Assembly (NCBI GenBank): GCA_037127315.1
Contig: JBBBDQ010001187.1
Span: 310,001-374,000, forward strand
DNA: 64,000 bases
Source of the DNA: Ascarosepion bandense
Taxonomy: Eukaryota > Mollusca > Cephalopoda > Sepiida > Sepiidae
Direction of reading: 5' to 3'
This document shows, in pieces, positions 60,842 through 64,000 of the stretch (position 1 is the first letter of the stretch; each line of letters begins with the position of its first letter). The position numbers were made by a program, and so were the translations under genes. The notes beneath the pieces are model-generated. The model did no database searches. It was not told the origin of the DNA and was given only the letters and a program-made list of their open reading frames with translations.

Positions 60842-61702
60842 CTCTAGATGAGTAAATTATCGAATTAGAACGTTGAAATTTTTATACCAAAATTTGATTA
60901 ATGCATGCATAATACTCGATTAGTCTGGCAAAGCATTTCTGAGTTTAAACATAGCAATTAGAAATTGTTTTTATAGCTACCGATTTAAAAAAATCTATAA
61001 CCTTAAAATCTAAAATAGGTAGCTATTTTGTTTGTCAGTTTTCTTCATTTTCGATTAATGCATTTTCGAGTATTTCGTATCTTTTAATGTACACACTAGT
61101 CGAGGGATTCCCACATATATATATAGATATAAATATGTCAATTTTTGTTACAATATGTGATGGGTAAAGAAAAATATAAACAAAACAAAATTAATAAAAA
61201 TAGGTGTGTCGCAGACATTTCTAGGATGAGTTACCCTAATGGATTCAAAGATTGATTAAATCTGGCGAGATATTTTTTTATGACAGGCTAGGGTGTGCCA
61301 CAATGCTCGTCTTACCCTGAAAGACTGATATTGACAAAGAGTTCTACCCATTCTAAATTTATATTAATGAAAGAAAATACTGTTTTTTTCAATTATAGAT
61401 ATTGAAGAAATTTACAGTCATGTATATATTTTTACACAAATCGTTAATAATTTTCAGGAAATAAAGCGGAAATATTTAGCAAGTCTGGCGTATAATTTGT
61501 GATTAGATTGCTGTGGATAATGCAAAGAAACGTTGGCATTGTTCCTCCGAAATACCTCAAGTAATAAGGTTTAATCAAGACGGGTTTATCAAAGACAAAA
61601 ATGATAGCGTCCCAGGAGGACAAAATGTGTTTTTATTTAAAAAAGGACTGAAGTAGAATCATAATATTATCAAAACGTCTTTCTATATATATTGTGTTAC
61701 AT
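60836..61702. other. AT-rich stretch without recognised feature
   Basis: No gene, tRNA or repeat family recognised. AT-rich, with short runs of TA near 61,113-61,130. Confidence 0.5.
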
Positions 61703-61957
61703 TAATATTTATTAAGAAATTATAACATGAATATGTTGTAATATCCCTACAAAAGTAGCTATTTTGTTTCGACACTACTTGTGCCGTATCAAGTGATGAG
61801 ACTTATTTCAAGTTGAAGGGTTTTAAAAGGTTAAAACAAGCTAAACCCCCTTAATAAATCTCATCATTTGATAAGACACAAGTAGTGTCGAAACAAAATA
61901 GCTACTTTCGTAGTGATTTTATAACATATTCATGTTATAAATTCTGAATAAATATTA
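61703..61957. repeat. Inverted repeat with two hairpin-GAAAC motifs
   Basis: Arms at 61,703-61,805 and 61,855-61,957 (103 bp each) are reverse complements with scattered differences, around a loop of about 49 bp. Each arm, read outward, holds a 5-bp hairpin with loop AAGTA followed by GAAACAAAATAGCTAC: GACAC-AAGTA-GTGTC at 61,875-61,889 on the plus strand, and GGCAC-AAGTA-GTGTC at 61,785-61,771 on the minus strand. Each arm ends outward in AATAAATATTA. The layout resembles two retroelement 3' ends in opposite orientation. Confidence 0.8.
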
Positions 61958-62029
61958 TTAGTTCTACTTTGTATTGAGCGTTTTTTTTAAAGAATGGTGT
62001 TTCTTTAGATACGGAATATTATTCCATCC

Positions 62030-62568
62030 ATCTTCTTCTTCTATGTGCCCTGTCCCTTCAGGACGTAGGCGATCATGTTTCTCCACATCTCCCTATCCCT
62101 TGTGGCTCTTATTATGTTTGCTCTGGTTACACCTCGCAACCCCCGTTCCGTCATCCACCTGATCAGGCCCTGAAAATATGTTATCCGCTGCCTTACTCTG
62201 TCTCTTTTTTCTTTTTTCAGTGGTCAGATAGAAGTGGTCAGATGTGGTTCTCCAAGCCCTCCTTCCTCATTGCGTGTCCCAGGAACTTCAGTTGTCTCTT
62301 CCTGATGCTCAGTATTATTTTCCATTTTTGTTGCCATTCTTTCCAACACCTCATCGTTGCTTGCATCCTCAGTCCACGATATCTGCAGCATCCTTCTGTA
62401 GAACCACATTTCTGCTGCTTTAAGTTTTGTCCTCATTTTTCGATGATATTGTCCAGCATTCACTGCCTTATTGAAGAACTGACATCACGTAGCAGTCCAG
62501 CACTCTTTTCTTTGTTTCTAGTGAGATTTTCCTGTATGTTTTGAATTTCTGTTCTAGATTAGTGAGGA
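62030..62568 (-). pseudogene. RTE-like family 2, 3' fragment
   Basis: On the minus strand it starts near TCTAGAACAGAAATTCAAAA and shows AEMWFYRRMLQISWTEDAS, a C-terminal region in shifted frames, and the 3' end CACATAGAAGAAGAAGATGG. It carries a local duplication of GTGGTCAGAT (about 62,220-62,243) that breaks the frame. It is the sister copy of 59,431-59,930. Confidence 0.75.
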
Positions 62569-62792
62569 GGCTTTATGTTCGAAAGTTAAGCAGGGCTTCT
62601 TATTTTCGTTCAGTATTTTGCTTTGATCACTGTGCAATCCGTTTTTTTTTTCGATGATTGTCAATCTGGATAACCTTCAGTGAATTGCTAACTGAAAGCA
62701 TTATTTACTCTACGATGACAAGTTGTTTTTGTTCTGCTGTCCACCTCTAGGATTATCTTATCTTTCTTTCGGTTGCCTTTTCTTCATATTAA
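62569..62792. other. Unassigned sequence between repeats
   Basis: No motif recognised. It joins the RTE fragment to the reverse copy of the dispersed repeat. Confidence 0.4.
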
Positions 62793-63003
62793 TTGTGGAT
62801 AAGAAATTAAGAATTAAAATCAACCTTCTTCTTCACTTTTACAAAAATTCACAATGACGTGTGTAATCATGGTTTTCCCAAATAGAAAAAGGATTGACCA
62901 TGTGCTTAAAGAAAAATTTGAAACCGGATTTCCCAAGTAGATGTTAAATTGATATTCTGACCAATGGGAGCGATTTGCAAAATTTGAAGGCATAGCGATC
63001 CAG
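62793..63003 (-). repeat. Dispersed repeat, partial reverse copy
   Basis: The reverse complement matches 51,558-51,772: both contain ACTGGATCG, CATTGGTCAG or AATTGGTCAG, and TCATTGTGAATTTTTGTAAA followed by GTGAAGAAG. It lies directly beside an RTE fragment on the same strand. Confidence 0.65.
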
Positions 63004-63197
63004 TGCATTCTCTGCTGTATTGAAGAATTGACATGACATAGCAAACCAGCACTCTTTTCTTTGTTTCTAGTGAAATGTGTGTTAGTACTTTACTCAGCTT
63101 CTGGAACGCGTCCTTTGCCATGCCAATTCGCCTTCGAATCTCTGTGTCGCACTTTCCATCTCCTGTTAGATTACTTCCTAGGTATTTAAAATTTGGA
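63004..63197 (-). pseudogene. RTE-like family 2, internal RT fragment
   Basis: The reverse strand reads FKYLGSNLTGDGKCDTEIRR and GMAKDAFQKLSKVL, then ISLETKKRVLVCYVMSILQY, in at most two frames. These are the segments just upstream of the pieces seen at 59,431 and 62,030. Both ends are truncated. It abuts the dispersed repeat at 63,003. Confidence 0.7.
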
Positions 63198-63639
63198 TAT
63201 TGTGGTACATTGTAATGATGTTTATTGCGAAAATTTCTGTTTTGTTCATTACATTAACTGATAGGAAGGCATTTTAGGCAAACAAGGGAATTTTCTTGCT
63301 ATAAATTGCTCGATATCAAGATGAAACTGTAATACAATTAATGTAGAGAAGTTTCTCACTTAGCTGAGTTGTGTTATTTTGTAGCTATGGGGAGATGGTT
63401 AATGTTATATTTGATTAGGCCTTGTGTGAAGCATAACCGAACTCCCTCCAGCTTACAAATGTTATCCAGAATTATCATCAGAATTATCAGAAGGTTTTCA
63501 TCAGAAGGTTACTTGGTATTAGTTTGGAATGTTTGTGTGGATTAGTGTGGAGAAATGTAGAATAAAAATATATATGTTTTTATGTTAAAATGTAAATTTA
63601 TTAATGAAAAACATAACAGGAATTGTGGTAAAAATTAAC
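63198..63639. other. AT-rich stretch without recognised feature
   Basis: No coding frame, tRNA or repeat family is recognised. Confidence 0.5.
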
Positions 63640-63929
63640 GTTGAATGAGAAACTTGAGGGTATCAAGCGTATAAAATGTTCGTAGTAGTAATTTATTGGA
63701 AATAGTTTACGCGTAGGTAGGTATGTATGTATGAGCGTTTGTTTGGTAGGAATGCCTTCGAATGGAGAAGAAGAAATAAAAAGAATCAGCACACGAAAAA
63801 GAAGGAGAAAGAGAACGATGTGCGACGCGGCCTTTTATGTCCGTGTCGACTTGAAATTTTTGCATTGTTACATTTTTGTTTGTCTTTTCTCCTGCTTCCA
63901 TCTGTAACTGACGCAGATTCTGATCGAAG

Positions 63930-63971
<42 letters not shown>

Positions 63972-64000
63972 CTTTTAAATTTCGCATTAGATCGTGAAGT
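63640..64000 (+). repeat. Dispersed repeat, second direct copy (runs off the window)
   Basis: Matches 51,251-51,580: the GTAGTAGTAATTTATTGGAA segment, GTATGTATGTATGAGCG, AATCAGCACACGAAAAAGAA and GATCGAAGTCAT. A (TA)n tract has expanded inside it at 63,932-63,968. The copy continues past the end of the window. Confidence 0.65.
63932..63968. repeat. (TA)n microsatellite
   Basis: About 18 TA repeats inside the dispersed repeat; the copy at 51 kb has only CATTTATCTAG at this place, so the tract arose after the copies separated. Confidence 0.95.

Overview
The window is eukaryotic nuclear DNA from an animal, with no recognisable host protein-coding gene. Every open frame with a recognisable family is part of a non-LTR retrotransposon; all other long frames are by-products of a tandem repeat or of AT microsatellites. 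The mixture of RTE-like and CR1/jockey-like retrotransposons, tRNA-derived SINEs, (TA)n/(TG)n/(GTAT)n microsatellites and an AT-rich background suggests an invertebrate. The repeat style reminds me of a mollusc, possibly a cephalopod; that is recollection, not proof.

Positions 1 to about 47,950 are one huge satellite array. Its unit is about 114 bp and is itself a trimer of three diverged 38-bp monomers. The units are organised into larger blocks (about 0.9, 1.5-1.7, 2.5-2.6 and 3.5 kb) that are repeated in tandem, and the left and right parts of the array carry different monomer variants. The array is interrupted twice. At 7,003-10,337 lies a full-length but disabled RTE-like element on the minus strand, flanked by a 10-bp target-site duplication. 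At 38,785-39,051 lies a tRNA-derived SINE that replaced roughly 47 bp of satellite.

From 47,950 to 64,000 the sequence changes abruptly to AT-rich, low-complexity DNA. It holds a 5'-truncated CR1/jockey-like element with a nearly intact reverse transcriptase (49,709-51,078); six or more copies of a second RTE-like family in different stages of decay, on both strands; two more SINE copies with perfect 12- and 13-bp target-site duplications, one nested in an old RTE copy; a decayed tRNA-Leu-like sequence; a dispersed repeat present three times; and long (TA)n tracts.

The most interesting items are a candidate hammerhead ribozyme at 60,690-60,747 and two large inverted repeats (59,941-60,470 and 61,703-61,957). 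The second of these carries a hairpin followed by GAAAC, as in Penelope-like element ends. The second notable item is the 3 x 38 bp architecture of the satellite, with a conserved dyad in each unit, which fits a centromeric or pericentromeric array. All family assignments are from motifs read by eye; no search was possible.
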